Below, piece after piece: positions 24,743 through 34,871 of a stretch of DNA of 64,000 nt (positions are counted from its first letter, which is position 1; the number at the start of each line of letters is the position of its first letter). Source of the stretch: CAZRCZ01 sp964598765 (GTDB taxonomy: Bacteria; Sumerlaeota; Sumerlaeia; MVZB01; JAJFLK01); contig CAZRCZ010000008.1 of NCBI GenBank assembly GCA_964598765.1, forward strand, positions 1 through 64,000. Reading direction: 5' to 3'. Position numbers and translations under genes: made by a program. The notes beneath the pieces are model-generated. The model was not told where the DNA came from. It saw only the letters and a program-made list of their open reading frames with translations, and did no database searches.

Positions 24743-24949
24743 TCATAAACGTCTCAAGAGGATGAGGATGCAAGCCAAGTGAACAAAGCCAACGTAGCTG
24801 TCGGGGTAATAATCCCATCGCGCCACGAGGCGGCGGAAGTTGTGAAGCCAAGCGAACAACCGCTCCACTTTCCATCGTCGCCGATAGCTCCACGCTCGCC
24901 CACGTCCAGACGACGAGGGCGAGGTGGTAGTAATAACGGCGTTCCGCAC
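24743..24949 (-). pseudogene. IS5-type transposase C-terminal remnant
   Basis: The frame contains RRRWKVERLFAWLHNFRRLV and GFVHLACILILLRRL, the conserved C-terminal Y(R)x3-W-x-VERxFAWLxxFRRL signature of IS5/IS1182-type DDE transposases with its catalytic Glu. The upstream part of the transposase is absent or scrambled. It is surrounded by AT-rich genes and is itself GC-richer, so it is an inserted, decayed IS. Confidence 0.8.
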
Positions 24950-24976
24950 TCGGTGCCGGAATAAAAAACCGTCGGG

Positions 24977-25495
24977 CTAGATGGAGCGCCGAACTTCGTG
25001 AGACAACCTGCTTCCTGCATCTACACAATAAATGTCCTTTTGAACAAATATACAATAATTATCATTTCCCGGTTCCTTTGGTCCAGTGCGATCACAAAAC
25101 AATTTCAAGGTAAGGCCGTTGCTGAATCTGAACGATGCATCAAGGCCGGGTACCGCAAGGCTAATGTTATCAAGAGTGTGACCAATAAAACTCTTAAAGA
25201 CTTCATATGATGGACTCCCTGTCTCTATTTTCTCATGGCTTACAGATATTACCTCTTCATCTGAATCAATTCGCCATACACAACCAATTATATACAATGA
25301 CATCTCTCCATCATATTTCCTCTCGTCACTCGATAAATGCGGATTGTTTAGGGGGCGTATTCGTGGCAACTTGTCTCCAAACTTCATGTCCACAGCCGAA
25401 CCAGTGTTCTTACCCAAAAGAACGCTCCAACACGTAGCGCCGGCAAATTTCATTAAGTTTTCTCGAAACCGTGAAACAGATATATCATCACTCAT
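24977..25495 (-). CDS. Hypothetical protein directly downstream of the RHS 3' end, candidate immunity protein
   Basis: 172 aa. The pattern YDGEMSLYIIGCVWRIDSDE and a final strand LKLFCDRTGPKEPGNDNYCI is reminiscent of small beta-rich immunity proteins, but I cannot name a family. It starts 62 bp after the RHS stop, the usual place for the cognate immunity gene. The IS5 remnant begins just beyond its 3' end and may have altered its last residues. Codon use is AT-rich. Confidence 0.5.
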   Translation of the reverse strand: MSDDISVSRFRENLMKFAGATCWSVLLGKNTGSAVDMKFGDKLPRIRPLNNPHLSSDERKYDGEMSLYIIGCVWRIDSDEEVISVSHEKIETGSPSYEVFKSFIGHTLDNISLAVPGLDASFRFSNGLTLKLFCDRTGPKEPGNDNYCIFVQKDIYCVDAGSRLSHEVRRSI

Positions 25496-25557
25496 GTTAT
25501 ATACAATTCACGCCATGATCGTCTTGGATTATCTTCTCGCCCATAGCAAAATCTCCT

Positions 25558-27918
25558 TTATTCAAGAATCTCATGTATAATTATATCAACGATATCCCGG
25601 AAGCTGTCAACATCTCGACCCTGAAGGAGATCGTGAAGGAGACGCTGTTGGTCCTTATTAAGATCGAATTGTTTCGCCGCATCATGTGCTTGTTTATTTG
25701 GCTTGGAGTTGTCGCCCATATGATCCGTGTGGTCTTCGGCTAAACAGACATTGCTTAGCCAATTACCTATCACACCCCCTAGAGCAGCTCCAAGCGCGAC
25801 TCCACCTTGGGCACCCTCAATTCCTACCACAATCGTGCCGCCGCCCGGCAAAGCCAGTGTTCCGCCCGCTCCTCCCAAAATTCCCCCTACCAATCCTCCC
25901 AATACACCTCCGATTGCTCCACCTTCTATGGCTCCCTCGGCTGTTGATCCATCAGGATCGTAGTAATTGACAGGATCATTGTAGTCCAAGTGGTACAAAT
26001 TCGGCCCATCCCATCCCGACGGCTCCTTAGACAACCATCGTCCGCGTTCAGCATCCTGCCATCTGTAGCGGAAATAATACGCTCCAGCGTCGGCTTCAAA
26101 GAACTTTCCATCCAACCCCAGCGTATCCGGCCTCGTTCCAAGGACCTCCCGATAATTTCCAAACCCATCCGGCTCGGAAACCGAAATCTCATTTCCGCCG
26201 CCATCCGTCGTCACCAACGACGTCGCCAGATCGTTCGCGGCGTAATACCACTTTGCCCACGCATCCTGACTGATTCCGCCCCCCGATCCGCTTTGCGCGG
26301 CGAGGTAATTGATCGAGCGCGGCACCACCTGATAACTCTTCTCCATCACCGTCATCGCCAGCTGAACGTCGTCGGCGTAAATCTCCTTGCCGATGAACCC
26401 CACGGCGTCAATCTTCGTCAGCGTCCGCCCCGCGTCCAACTCATGGAGTCGCGCCTGCAAATCCTCCTCGAAGTAATGCCAATAGCCGTCGTTCCAGCCC
26501 GTGCCGATGTAGTAGAGGTAAGGATTGCTCCCGCCGTCCCTCCCGTCGCTGGTCGAGAACCACATCTGCGCCGTCCCCGTGGAGGTGCCGTCGTCATATT
26601 CGACCACAAAACCGATAATCATCCCGCCGTGCTCCGAGTCCGCGTTCTTGAACCATAAACCCGCCGCCGAATTGGGGGTCTGGAGTCCGGCCTTGTCATA
26701 ATTCGGATTGGTCGGCGAATCGGGATTATCGCCGATCAGCCAGCCGCCGTTGCCCCACAGCAACTGCGTTCCGGACATGTAGAGCACCTTGCCGCGGTCA
26801 TCGTCGTTCTGGTAGCTCATCGTGTCGGGGGAGCCTCCAAGGATGCACCACCCGTTGGCGGCGGGGGCGGCGGGATCATCAAGGTCGCCGCTCTCCGAAT
26901 CGGGGCGCAGGACCGTCGTATCCAACAGGTCGGCGCTTCCGACCAACCGGCTCTCGGCGATTTTGTTCAGGCCGAGCCAATAATTGCCGGTGGCGATGAG
27001 ACTCCAGTCCGAGAAATTGATCCGCGCCTTGCCCAGCAACCGCCCGAGCGCGTCGTAATCATACAACGCGGCGTAACTGGAACTGTCGGTCGCCTCGGTC
27101 ATCCGGTCCCATGCGTTCCATGAGTAGGTCAGCGTCGGGTCCGTGCCGTTGAGCGGCGAGCGCGTCGCGACGTTCCCCTTGAAATCGTAGGTGAGACCGT
27201 CTCCCGAACTTGCCGTCGCTTCCCGATTGCCCGTGCCGTAGGTCATGGTGTAAGTCAAAGTCATGGGGGCGTCGAACGTCTGTGAGGTTCGATTTCCAGC
27301 GCCGTCGTATCCGTAATGAATGTCCCACGGATCCGGACTACCGGTCAAGTGTTCCTGCGTGAGGCGGCTCGACCCGTCGTAGGCGAGGTCAATTTCCTGT
27401 CCGTCCAGCGCGGCTTCAGCGGCGGACGCGATCATGATGTTTCCCTTGCGGTTCAGATGATCGTATCCCCACGAATGTTTCAGCAAACGCTGGGCCGAAC
27501 CGTCGCGGATGTCGAAATAATCGAGCCGTCCGGTCGAATCGTAATCGTAGAGCGTCGAGGCGTTGTTGCCGAGCGTCAGCGTCGTCAACCGGTCGGCGGA
27601 ATTGTAGGCAAAATTGGCCGTGCCAAGCGTCGAATGATTCAGGCTTTCGAGCAATCCTTTGGCCGAATCCTGATAGGCGACTTTGTTGATGAACCCGAAC
27701 GGGTCCTTGACCCCGGCCAGCCGGAATGCCGCGTCGTAGCTGTATTCGACGGCGCGCCCGTTGGGATAAACCTCTCGCTCCAGCCGGTTGAAATCGTCGT
27801 AGGTGTAGGTCAGCGTCGGTCCGAAATTGTCGTCAATTTGTGAAATCAGCCCCGCCTTGTTCCCCGCCGTGGCCGTGTAGGTATAGGTGACGATTCGCGT
27901 CGGTTCCCTTGCGGGTTC
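25558..27918 (-). pseudogene. RHS/YD-repeat protein, 5'-truncated, with C-terminal toxin-like tip
   Basis: The frame is open from 27918 (just after an in-frame TAA at 27919-27921) to the stop at 25558 with no plausible start, so the N-terminal export region is missing. YD repeats are obvious (LTYTYDDFNRLEREVYPNGR; YGYDGAGNRTSQTF; AWDRMTEATDSSSYAALYDY). A laminin-G-like insert of about 200 residues follows (ADLLDTTVLRPDSESGD to EIYADDVQLA). The RHS core ends YFRYRWQDAERGRWLSKEPS and YNDPVNYYDPDG. Beyond the core are a Gly-rich hydrophobic stretch and a tip containing DLNKDQQRLLHDLLQGRDVD, probably the toxin. The tip family is not recognised. It may be an orphan RHS-CT module kept for recombination. 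Confidence 0.8.
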
Positions 27919-28090
27919 TTACCGGCGCTTAACGGATTGAAAATCGAGAAATCTTTAGCCGCGAAAACACGCAAAGGAGGACAAAGAAGACCGAGTTGTG
28001 ATTTGGGAGGAACGAAGACTGTCGGGACATTAGGGAGGCGTGAGATTGCAAGGCGCGAATCGAATTCCTTCTTTTCGTCCACCATCGCGC

Positions 28091-31000
28091 TCAAACCCGA
28101 TCCATCACCTTGTCCACGACCTGCTGAATGAGCCGGGAATCGATCGGCTCCTTGGTGGCGTCGTGGCGGGCGAGGACCTGCGTGATGGCTCCCTTGAGGT
28201 CGCGGATGTTGGAGGGGATGCTTTCGGCGATGAGAAATACGGATTCGTCGGAGACTTCCTGATTGCGACCCCGCTGGATTAATTCGCGGCGGATGATGGC
28301 GATGCGCGTTTCGAGGTCGGGGGATTGAATGTCCACGATGATCCCCGCGCCGAAACGAGAGCGAAGGCGTTTTTCAAGCTGGGCGATTTCCTTCGGGGGG
28401 CGGTCGGAGGTGATGACGATTTGTTTTCCGCCTTGGAAGAGCGCGTTGAAGATGTGGAAGAATTCTTCCTGCGCGCGCTCCTTGCCGCTGATGAATTGGA
28501 TGTCGTCAATGATGAGGACGTCGCATTGGCGGTAGCGATTGCGGAAGGCGGTGATCGTGTTGTTTTGAATGCTGTCAATGAGGACGCCGATGAAATCCTC
28601 GGTCATGGTGTACATCACCTTGAGGTTGGGGTGGTGTTCGAGGACGTAATTGGCGATGGCGTGGCAGAGGTGGGTTTTGCCGAGGCCGACGTCGGCGTAG
28701 AGGAAGAGGGGGTTGTAATTTTTGCCGGGCGCGCGTGAGACGGCGAGGGCGGTGGCGTGGGCGAAGTTGTTGCGGGAGCCGACGACGAACTGATCGAAGG
28801 TGTATTCCTTGACGCGGGTCATGCCCTCATAGTTGCCGAAGGCGAAGGGGGTGGCGGGCTGACCGACGATCGAGCCGCGCATCTCGCTCAGGTTGCCGGC
28901 GAGTTGCATGAATTCTGTGAGCGCGGTGTCGGTCTTGCCTTGAAGGGCAAGGAGCTGGGCGCGCAACGCCAAACCTTGAACCGAGGTTTTGTTGATCTGG
29001 AGCATTTGTTCCACGGTTTCGGCCGCGGCGTCGTTGAGGCCGCTCTTGATTTGAAGCGAAGCCATCTCGCGGAGAGTCCCTTCAGCCTCGCTCAAGCGGC
29101 CCGACTTGACGAGATGATCGGCCAAGCGCTTGCGAATCTGCCAATTAGCGGTGTCGAGGTTCATGGCGTCGTGGGCGGCCTGTTCGAAGGCCCCGGACCG
29201 ACCCTGTTCCGCGAACAAATCGAGCAGGCGGTTGAAATGTCCCAAGGCGCCGGCGACGTTGCCCGCGCGTTGCTCAATGGCGATGATTTTTTGATATGTT
29301 TCCTCGGATTGGGGTTCCGCCGCAAGGAATCGCTCGTAGGCCGCGACGGCGGCATCGAATCGTCCGTTTTTGATTTCCTGCGCGGCCAAGGCTTCAATCG
29401 CCCGCGACGCCTCGGCGATTTTGCCCTGACGCAGATAAAGGGCGATCAACGATTCCTGAATCGGTCCGTCTTCAGGCAAAAGTTTCAGAACTTCCAAGCA
29501 GGCCGACTCCGCGGCCTCCCACTGATTTTGCTTGGTGTAGGTCTTAGCGAGGAACCGGTATTCCTCGGCGGCCTCGGGTTGCCGCTCCGAGCGAAGCATC
29601 AGCTCGATGCGCGAGCGACGGATCGAAAGGTCCTCCGGGAGCAACTCGGCCAATTCACCGAGAACCTTGATTGCTTCATCGTCGCGCAGGGCGCGCGCCA
29701 GAAGTTGCGCTTGGGCGCGGAGGGCGTCCTTGATGCCGACTTGATCTCCCGCCAGCCGGCGCAACGTGACGAGCGCGGACAGTATCTCCGGTTTCGGCGC
29801 GGCTCCATGCCGAAGGTCTTCGAGGATTCGGCCTACCTCCTCCAGCCGTCCCGCTCCGTTGAATTGCTGGATCGCCTTTTCCGTCGCTGTGGCCAGCTCT
29901 TGCGGGTCGCCCCATTGGGCCAGAAGTTCAAGGCGCCGATGGACCGCTTCAGCGTGAAAGGGATCGCGTTCCAAGATGTCGCCCAAAACGCGAAGTTCCT
30001 CCACCCGGCGTCCGGACCGCGCATAGACTTGCGCGAGCTTCCAAAGATGACGAAGAGAATTTTCCGATTGGCGCGTGCTGACGGCGATGGCGACCAGTTG
30101 TTCGAGGGCCGGGGTGTAGTCTTCGTCCTCGCCCAATATTTCCTCGCAGAGCGTCGAGGCGGGGGTGAAGGATTGCTGTCGGCGGTAGATTTCCACCAGC
30201 TTCATTTGCGAGGCGCGCTGTTCCTCTTTTTGTCCCATCGCGCCGTAACCGGCCACTAGGAGCTGAATCGCCCCCAAATGTTCCGGCTCAAGCCCAAGCA
30301 CTTTCTTGGCAAGGCGGACAACGTGGTGTGGCTCCCGCGCGCGCAAATAAAATTGGGCCAGTTCGTTGTATTCGTGGATCGCCTGCGGAATCAGCTTCTG
30401 CTCGGCCAGCACGTCGGCCTTCAGTTCGCGCGATTCCATGTGCTCCGGAAGACATTTCAGCGAGCGGTCCAGACGATTGCGCGCGGCGTCATACTGCGTC
30501 TGCTCCATGTAGTGCTTGGCGGCGGACAGGAATTGCTCGGCGGCTTCTCCCTTGCGTCCCATCTCTTCCAGAATTTCGGCGTGCGAGGTCAGAAGGTCGG
30601 GATTGTCCGGGGCGGTCTCAAGAACCCGCTCCAGCGCGCGAGCCGCTTCCTTACGCTCGTTGCGGGCGCGATAGGCCTCGGCCAGTTCCAGCGACTTGGC
30701 GATAATGACGTCCTTCTGATTCGAGCGGAGATAAAGCTCGAACTGCTTCTGACGATGCGCGATTTGATCGGGTTGGAGGTCAATGACCGCCTGATACGCG
30801 GCGGCGGCCTGCTCGAAATTATCCGACGCCTTGAATTGCGCAATGATCGCCAAATACGCCTCCGCCGCCTCGTCGTTTCGTTTCAAGCGGCGCAAAAGCT
30901 CCGCCTTGCGCGACATGAGAGGGAGTTGGTCCGGCGCGAGGCGCAACGCCTTGTTGGCGATTTCCAGCGCCTTGGCGAATTCCTTTTTTCGTTCGTAAAG

Positions 31001-32176
31001 TTCCGCCGCGTGAAGACGCATTTCCACAGCCGCTTCGTCGAAGCCTCTTGCTTCCTCCAAATCTCCCTTCAACTCGGCCAATCCCGCATGGTCGGGGAAA
31101 GCGGCCATCAGCAGATCGAGCGATTGCGCCGCAGGACCGTGAACCTGTCCGCGAATCATCACGGCGAGCGCCTTGCAGAAATCCGCGAGCGGTTCCCCGG
31201 AAAGTTTTTCCCCGGCGATGATCCCCGCGACCTTAACGCGCAGATCGTCGCGGGTGGGATCCAACTCAAGGGCGGATTGCAGACGGGCGATGGCTTCCAA
31301 TGCTTTGCCGCCCCCCAAGAGGTTCTCGGCCTTCCGGATCATCTCCACGACGACTTCATCCTGTCGTCCGGCGGAGATGAGCGTTTGGGTGATTTGCGCG
31401 GAGACGTCGACGGAATCGAGGCCCATGGCTTCGACGCGGCGATAGAGGTTGAGGGCCTCGTCAATGTCGCCGGTTGAGGCTTTGGAATCGGCGAGGGCGA
31501 GGTATTCGCGGGCGACGTCGTCCTTGAGGTTCAGCTTTTCGAGGCATTGGATGTAGAGCAAGCGGGTCGGCGTGTCGTCGGGGTTGTAATGGGCGTAATC
31601 GCGGAGGAGGGTGGCGGCCTCTTGATGTTGTCCGGTCTCGACGAGGACTTTGGCGAGGCGGACTTGGGTGTGGGTGAGTTTGGCGGCTTTTCCGGTTTCT
31701 TGATAGAGGCGGACGAGGCCGCGCAAGGCGGGAAGGGAGGCGGGTTGAATCAAGAGAACGCGGTCGTATTGTTGTTCGGCTTCGTTGAAGACGCCCATGG
31801 CGAGATAGTTGTCACCGACTTCGAGAGCTTCCTTGACGAAATCGGCGATGACGTTGGGGTCCATCTCGATGCCGAAGAGTTTGGCCATTTCGAGCAAGGC
31901 TTCCTCGTAGGTGACGGCGCGGGAGCGGGCGTAGAGGTCAATGAGGTCGCCGCCGTCCTTGCCGGGGCATTGTTTGTTGGTGCAACGATAGGACCAAGCG
32001 TCGGCGTCGATGACAAGGGTTCGGAAGATGGGGTCGCGGTGAATGGGGCAGAAGGATTTGACGGTCTGGCCGGCGCGCTGGATCGTTTCGGGGCGGTAGT
32101 TGATTTTGCGCAGGAGTTCTTCGGGCTGGACCGCCTTGCGGATTTTTTGGGTTAGATTTTCGGGAAGACGGCTCAT
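28091..32176 (-). CDS. DnaG-type zinc finger, TPR array and DnaA AAA+ domain fusion protein
   Basis: 1361 aa from ATG at 32176, which overlaps the nadC stop as ATGA. Residues 43-70 hold C-x2-H-x18-C-x4-C (FCPIHRD...YRCTNKQC), then DGGDLIDLYA and YEEALLEMAKLFGI, matching the CHC2 zinc-binding domain of primase. About residues 110-1090 are TPR-like repeats (YLAMGVFNEAEQQYDRVLLI and many others). The last 245 residues match DnaA domain III: YTFDQFVVGSRNNFAHATAL, Walker A in YADVGLGKTHLCHAIANYVL, Walker B in CDVLIIDDIQFISGKERAQE, and arginine-rich KRLRSRFGAGIIVDI. The DNA-binding domain IV of DnaA is missing. It may be a Hda/DnaA-inspired ATPase that assembles on replication or other nucleoprotein complexes. 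I know of no characterised protein with this order. Confidence 0.88.
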   Translation of the reverse strand: MSRLPENLTQKIRKAVQPEELLRKINYRPETIQRAGQTVKSFCPIHRDPIFRTLVIDADAWSYRCTNKQCPGKDGGDLIDLYARSRAVTYEEALLEMAKLFGIEMDPNVIADFVKEALEVGDNYLAMGVFNEAEQQYDRVLLIQPASLPALRGLVRLYQETGKAAKLTHTQVRLAKVLVETGQHQEAATLLRDYAHYNPDDTPTRLLYIQCLEKLNLKDDVAREYLALADSKASTGDIDEALNLYRRVEAMGLDSVDVSAQITQTLISAGRQDEVVVEMIRKAENLLGGGKALEAIARLQSALELDPTRDDLRVKVAGIIAGEKLSGEPLADFCKALAVMIRGQVHGPAAQSLDLLMAAFPDHAGLAELKGDLEEARGFDEAAVEMRLHAAELYERKKEFAKALEIANKALRLAPDQLPLMSRKAELLRRLKRNDEAAEAYLAIIAQFKASDNFEQAAAAYQAVIDLQPDQIAHRQKQFELYLRSNQKDVIIAKSLELAEAYRARNERKEAARALERVLETAPDNPDLLTSHAEILEEMGRKGEAAEQFLSAAKHYMEQTQYDAARNRLDRSLKCLPEHMESRELKADVLAEQKLIPQAIHEYNELAQFYLRAREPHHVVRLAKKVLGLEPEHLGAIQLLVAGYGAMGQKEEQRASQMKLVEIYRRQQSFTPASTLCEEILGEDEDYTPALEQLVAIAVSTRQSENSLRHLWKLAQVYARSGRRVEELRVLGDILERDPFHAEAVHRRLELLAQWGDPQELATATEKAIQQFNGAGRLEEVGRILEDLRHGAAPKPEILSALVTLRRLAGDQVGIKDALRAQAQLLARALRDDEAIKVLGELAELLPEDLSIRRSRIELMLRSERQPEAAEEYRFLAKTYTKQNQWEAAESACLEVLKLLPEDGPIQESLIALYLRQGKIAEASRAIEALAAQEIKNGRFDAAVAAYERFLAAEPQSEETYQKIIAIEQRAGNVAGALGHFNRLLDLFAEQGRSGAFEQAAHDAMNLDTANWQIRKRLADHLVKSGRLSEAEGTLREMASLQIKSGLNDAAAETVEQMLQINKTSVQGLALRAQLLALQGKTDTALTEFMQLAGNLSEMRGSIVGQPATPFAFGNYEGMTRVKEYTFDQFVVGSRNNFAHATALAVSRAPGKNYNPLFLYADVGLGKTHLCHAIANYVLEHHPNLKVMYTMTEDFIGVLIDSIQNNTITAFRNRYRQCDVLIIDDIQFISGKERAQEEFFHIFNALFQGGKQIVITSDRPPKEIAQLEKRLRSRFGAGIIVDIQSPDLETRIAIIRRELIQRGRNQEVSDESVFLIAESIPSNIRDLKGAITQVLARHDATKEPIDSRLIQQVVDKVMDRV

Positions 32177-33093
32177 GAGCGAGAGACCTTGCTTTCGGAC
32201 CATCCGCCGGATCGCGCGGGTTCGAGTTGGAGCGACAGATCCAACGCCGGAGCCGAATGGGTGAGAGCGCCGATGCTGATGCGATCCACCCCCGTCGCGG
32301 CATAGGCTCCGATGTTCTTCAATGATACACCCCCGGACACTTCAAAGGGAATCCCCTCGGCGCGAAATTCGTGAACGATTCTTTTTACCCGCGCGGGGGG
32401 CATATTGTCCAGCAAGATCAGATCAGCGCGTTCATTCAAGGCTTGGCGGACTTCGTCTCGGTTGGTGGCTTCAGCGGCGATTTTTGGCGCCTCGCGCCGA
32501 TTGATTCCCGCCTTCGCGCGCTGAATGGCCTCTCTCAGGTCGCCTGCGGCTCGGACGTGATTTTCCTTAATGAGAACCATATCGAACAGTCCGAACCGAT
32601 GATTGATTCCGCCCCCCATCCGAACGGCGTAACGTTCGAGTTTACGCCAAAGCGGAGTTGTCTTGCGCGTGTCGCAGATTTTAGGCGGAGCGTGTCCCCC
32701 GCCGGTTTTTGCCCCTTCAACCATCTTGCGGGTTAGCGTGGCGATGCCCGAAAGACGTTGCATGAAATTCAAGGCGACGCGCTCTCCCAGAAGCAAGGCG
32801 CGATAGGGACCGCGCAACTCGGCCACCATTTGTCCGGGGCGCACGGCTTGCCCCTCGGCGACGCGCCAGCCGACCTGAACACGCGGGCTTGCGAATCCCC
32901 AAATCCGCTCGGCGACCGGCGCGCCGCAAAAAATTCCCGAAGCCTTGGCGATGATCCGTCCCTCCCCTTGGAGCGAACGGGGAACGATGCTCATGCTTGT
33001 AATATCGCCCGAAGCGGCGTCCTCCTTGAGTGATTCGCGGAGGAGACGAAGAAGCGCGGGGTCGAATCGGAGGATGGGAGCGGGGAGTTTCAA
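32173..33093 (-). CDS. nadC: Nicotinate-nucleotide pyrophosphorylase (carboxylating)
   Basis: 306 aa. The quinolinate phosphoribosyltransferase signature is complete: LKEDAASGDITSMSIVP, LNFMQRLSGIATLTRKMVEG, CDTRKTTPLWRKLERYAVRM, GGINHRFGLFDMVLIKENHV, and the C-terminal barrel ending ILLDNMPPARVKRIV, FEVSGGVSLKNIGAYAATGV and DRISIGALTHS. It makes nicotinate mononucleotide from quinolinate and PRPP in de novo NAD synthesis. It overlaps panB upstream and the DnaA-fusion gene downstream by ATGA on both sides, so the three are a tightly coupled operon. Confidence 0.97.
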   Translation of the reverse strand: MKLPAPILRFDPALLRLLRESLKEDAASGDITSMSIVPRSLQGEGRIIAKASGIFCGAPVAERIWGFASPRVQVGWRVAEGQAVRPGQMVAELRGPYRALLLGERVALNFMQRLSGIATLTRKMVEGAKTGGGHAPPKICDTRKTTPLWRKLERYAVRMGGGINHRFGLFDMVLIKENHVRAAGDLREAIQRAKAGINRREAPKIAAEATNRDEVRQALNERADLILLDNMPPARVKRIVHEFRAEGIPFEVSGGVSLKNIGAYAATGVDRISIGALTHSAPALDLSLQLEPARSGGWSESKVSRS

Positions 33094-33896
33094 GGTTTGT
33101 CGTAAACGTGCTCGGGGCCGGGAAATTTCCCCGCCCGAACCTCAATTCCGTAGCTTTCCAGCGCCTTGACCGAAGCGTCGAAAAGGTTGGCGTAATTCTT
33201 GGCGAATTTTGGAAGTCGCTTACCCGACATTCCCAATAAATCCGAGACGACCAAAATTTGTCCGTCGCAACCTTTGCCCGCGCCGATGCCGATGGTCGGG
33301 ATGCGAAGGGATTCGGTGATCCGCCGCGCGATGGCCGAGGGCATGCCTTCCAAAACGACGCAAAACGCTCCGGCCTGTTGGACCGCCTTGGCGTCGCGGA
33401 CCAGACGGTCGGCGTCCTTCCGTTTTCTTCCCTGAACCCGAAATCCCCCCTGTGCGTGAACCGATTGCGGAAGCAAACCGATGTGCGCCATGATCGGCAA
33501 TCCCGCCTCAGACAGTTTCTCGATGACGGGAGTCATTTCCGATCCTCCTTCGATCTTGACCGCTTCCATTCCCCCTTCCTGAATCATCCGTCCAGCGTTG
33601 GTCAGCGCTTGTTCGGGCGTGACCTTGTAGGTCATGAAGGGCATGTCGCCGATTAAAAGCGGAAGGGAGGCTCCTCGCGCAACCGCGGAACAATGATGAA
33701 GCATCATGTCGAGCGTTACGTTCAGGGTGGAGGGAAATCCGAGCGCGGTCATGCCGAGAGAATCGCCGACGAGGATCACATCCGCGCCCGCCGCTTGAAT
33801 GGCGGAGGCGGTTAAGGCGTCGTGCGCCGTCACGGCCACGATTTTTTCGCCCGATTCCTTTTTCTCACGGAGGGTGGAGACGCGGACCTTTTTCAT
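33090..33896 (-). CDS. panB: 3-methyl-2-oxobutanoate hydroxymethyltransferase
   Basis: 268 aa, normal length. Metal and substrate residues are in VILVGDSLGMTALG and MMLHHCSAVARGA, followed by MPFMTYKVTPEQALTNAGRM, AVKIEGGSEM, MAHIGLLPQSVHAQGGFRVQ, FCVVLEGMPSAIARRITESL and TIGIGAGKGCDGQILVVSDL. It adds a hydroxymethyl group from methylene-tetrahydrofolate to 2-oxoisovalerate in pantothenate and CoA synthesis. AAGGAA precedes the ATG. First gene of the panB-nadC-DnaA-fusion operon. No panC or panD is seen nearby. Confidence 0.97.
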   Translation of the reverse strand: MKKVRVSTLREKKESGEKIVAVTAHDALTASAIQAAGADVILVGDSLGMTALGFPSTLNVTLDMMLHHCSAVARGASLPLLIGDMPFMTYKVTPEQALTNAGRMIQEGGMEAVKIEGGSEMTPVIEKLSEAGLPIMAHIGLLPQSVHAQGGFRVQGRKRKDADRLVRDAKAVQQAGAFCVVLEGMPSAIARRITESLRIPTIGIGAGKGCDGQILVVSDLLGMSGKRLPKFAKNYANLFDASVKALESYGIEVRAGKFPGPEHVYDKP

Positions 33897-33988
33897 GAGT
33901 TCCTTTTGATCTTTGGAGTATCGGCAACCAGTTTGGCAGAATGAATTTGATTTGACAATAGGTTGTCATCGGCTATAAAAGTCCACCC

Positions 33989-34642
33989 ATGAAACCGAGG
34001 ATATTGAGCCGGACCTTGCAACTCGCCTCGCTGGCCGCTTTGGGGCTTGCCGGATTGGCCTGCGCGACGGGGGACAACATCTACACGACTTATGAGGAAC
34101 GCTATCGCGTTTTCCTCCTGAAGAATCAGGTCACGCCGCAACGATTGGTCGAGGACCCCGATGGGTCGGCGAAAAATTTTCCCGCCATGGCTTCCCTCAA
34201 TCGCTCGTTTGAAGAACTCGCCGGCGAGGGGTTCAAGCTGGTCAAGATCGAGCCCTTGCTCGACGGCGGAGGCGCGACGCAGTTTGTTTTCCGCAGAGCC
34301 ATTCCCGAAGGGTATCGTCCGACCCTCGCCCCGCTCGATTTCGCCGGATTATATCGCTGGCAGAACGAGGACAAGTCCAAGACCGTTTATTACATCCTCG
34401 ATCCTCGCCCCGACGGGTATCGCGTTCATCTGGTCACCCCTCCGGGCGAGGAGATTGTGAACGCCAGATGGGACGGGGCGAAGTTGAATTGGCGGGTCGG
34501 CGACGAGGAAAATTCCGCCGTTCTTTCCCCCGACGGGCGAAGCCTCCTCCACACGGAATCCACGCTCTTACCCAATACCCCACTGAGCACCCGAACCACC
34601 GAAGCCTTGCGCGTCCTCGAATCTAAACCTTCGGCCAAGTAG
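33989..34642 (+). CDS. Putative lipoprotein, function unknown
   Basis: 217 aa. The N-terminus has a basic start, a hydrophobic core and a lipobox (LAALGLAGLAC, Cys about 25), predicting a lipid-anchored envelope protein. The rest contains YTTYEERYRVFLLKNQ and beta-rich segments (KTVYYILDPRPDGYRVHLVT) but no family I recognise. It is divergent from panB; the intergenic region is 92 bp. It is followed 25 bp or more later by another exported protein gene on the same strand. Confidence 0.7.
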   Translation: MKPRILSRTLQLASLAALGLAGLACATGDNIYTTYEERYRVFLLKNQVTPQRLVEDPDGSAKNFPAMASLNRSFEELAGEGFKLVKIEPLLDGGGATQFVFRRAIPEGYRPTLAPLDFAGLYRWQNEDKSKTVYYILDPRPDGYRVHLVTPPGEEIVNARWDGAKLNWRVGDEENSAVLSPDGRSLLHTESTLLPNTPLSTRTTEALRVLESKPSAK

Positions 34643-34871
34643 CCCCGAGACGAACACAAAGCGGGGAGTGGCAAATTGCGCTTTTCTAGGCCGCGCCATT
34701 GAAGGGAAATCGAATTTCAGGAAGGCATTATTTCCTTGGCGTTTTGGGCTGGGATGGGTCAAGATGGCGGCAAGTTGGAGGAGTGCGCCGTTTGCCATGC
34801 GGTTTCCCCAAACGGGAAATGAGTCATGCGCGGCGGACAACGGCATTCATCGGAAGGGAACGGTCACGGTC

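Noticed and set aside
28757..30259. Plus-strand open frame of 500 codons
   Set aside because: Antisense to the TPR array of the DnaA-fusion gene.
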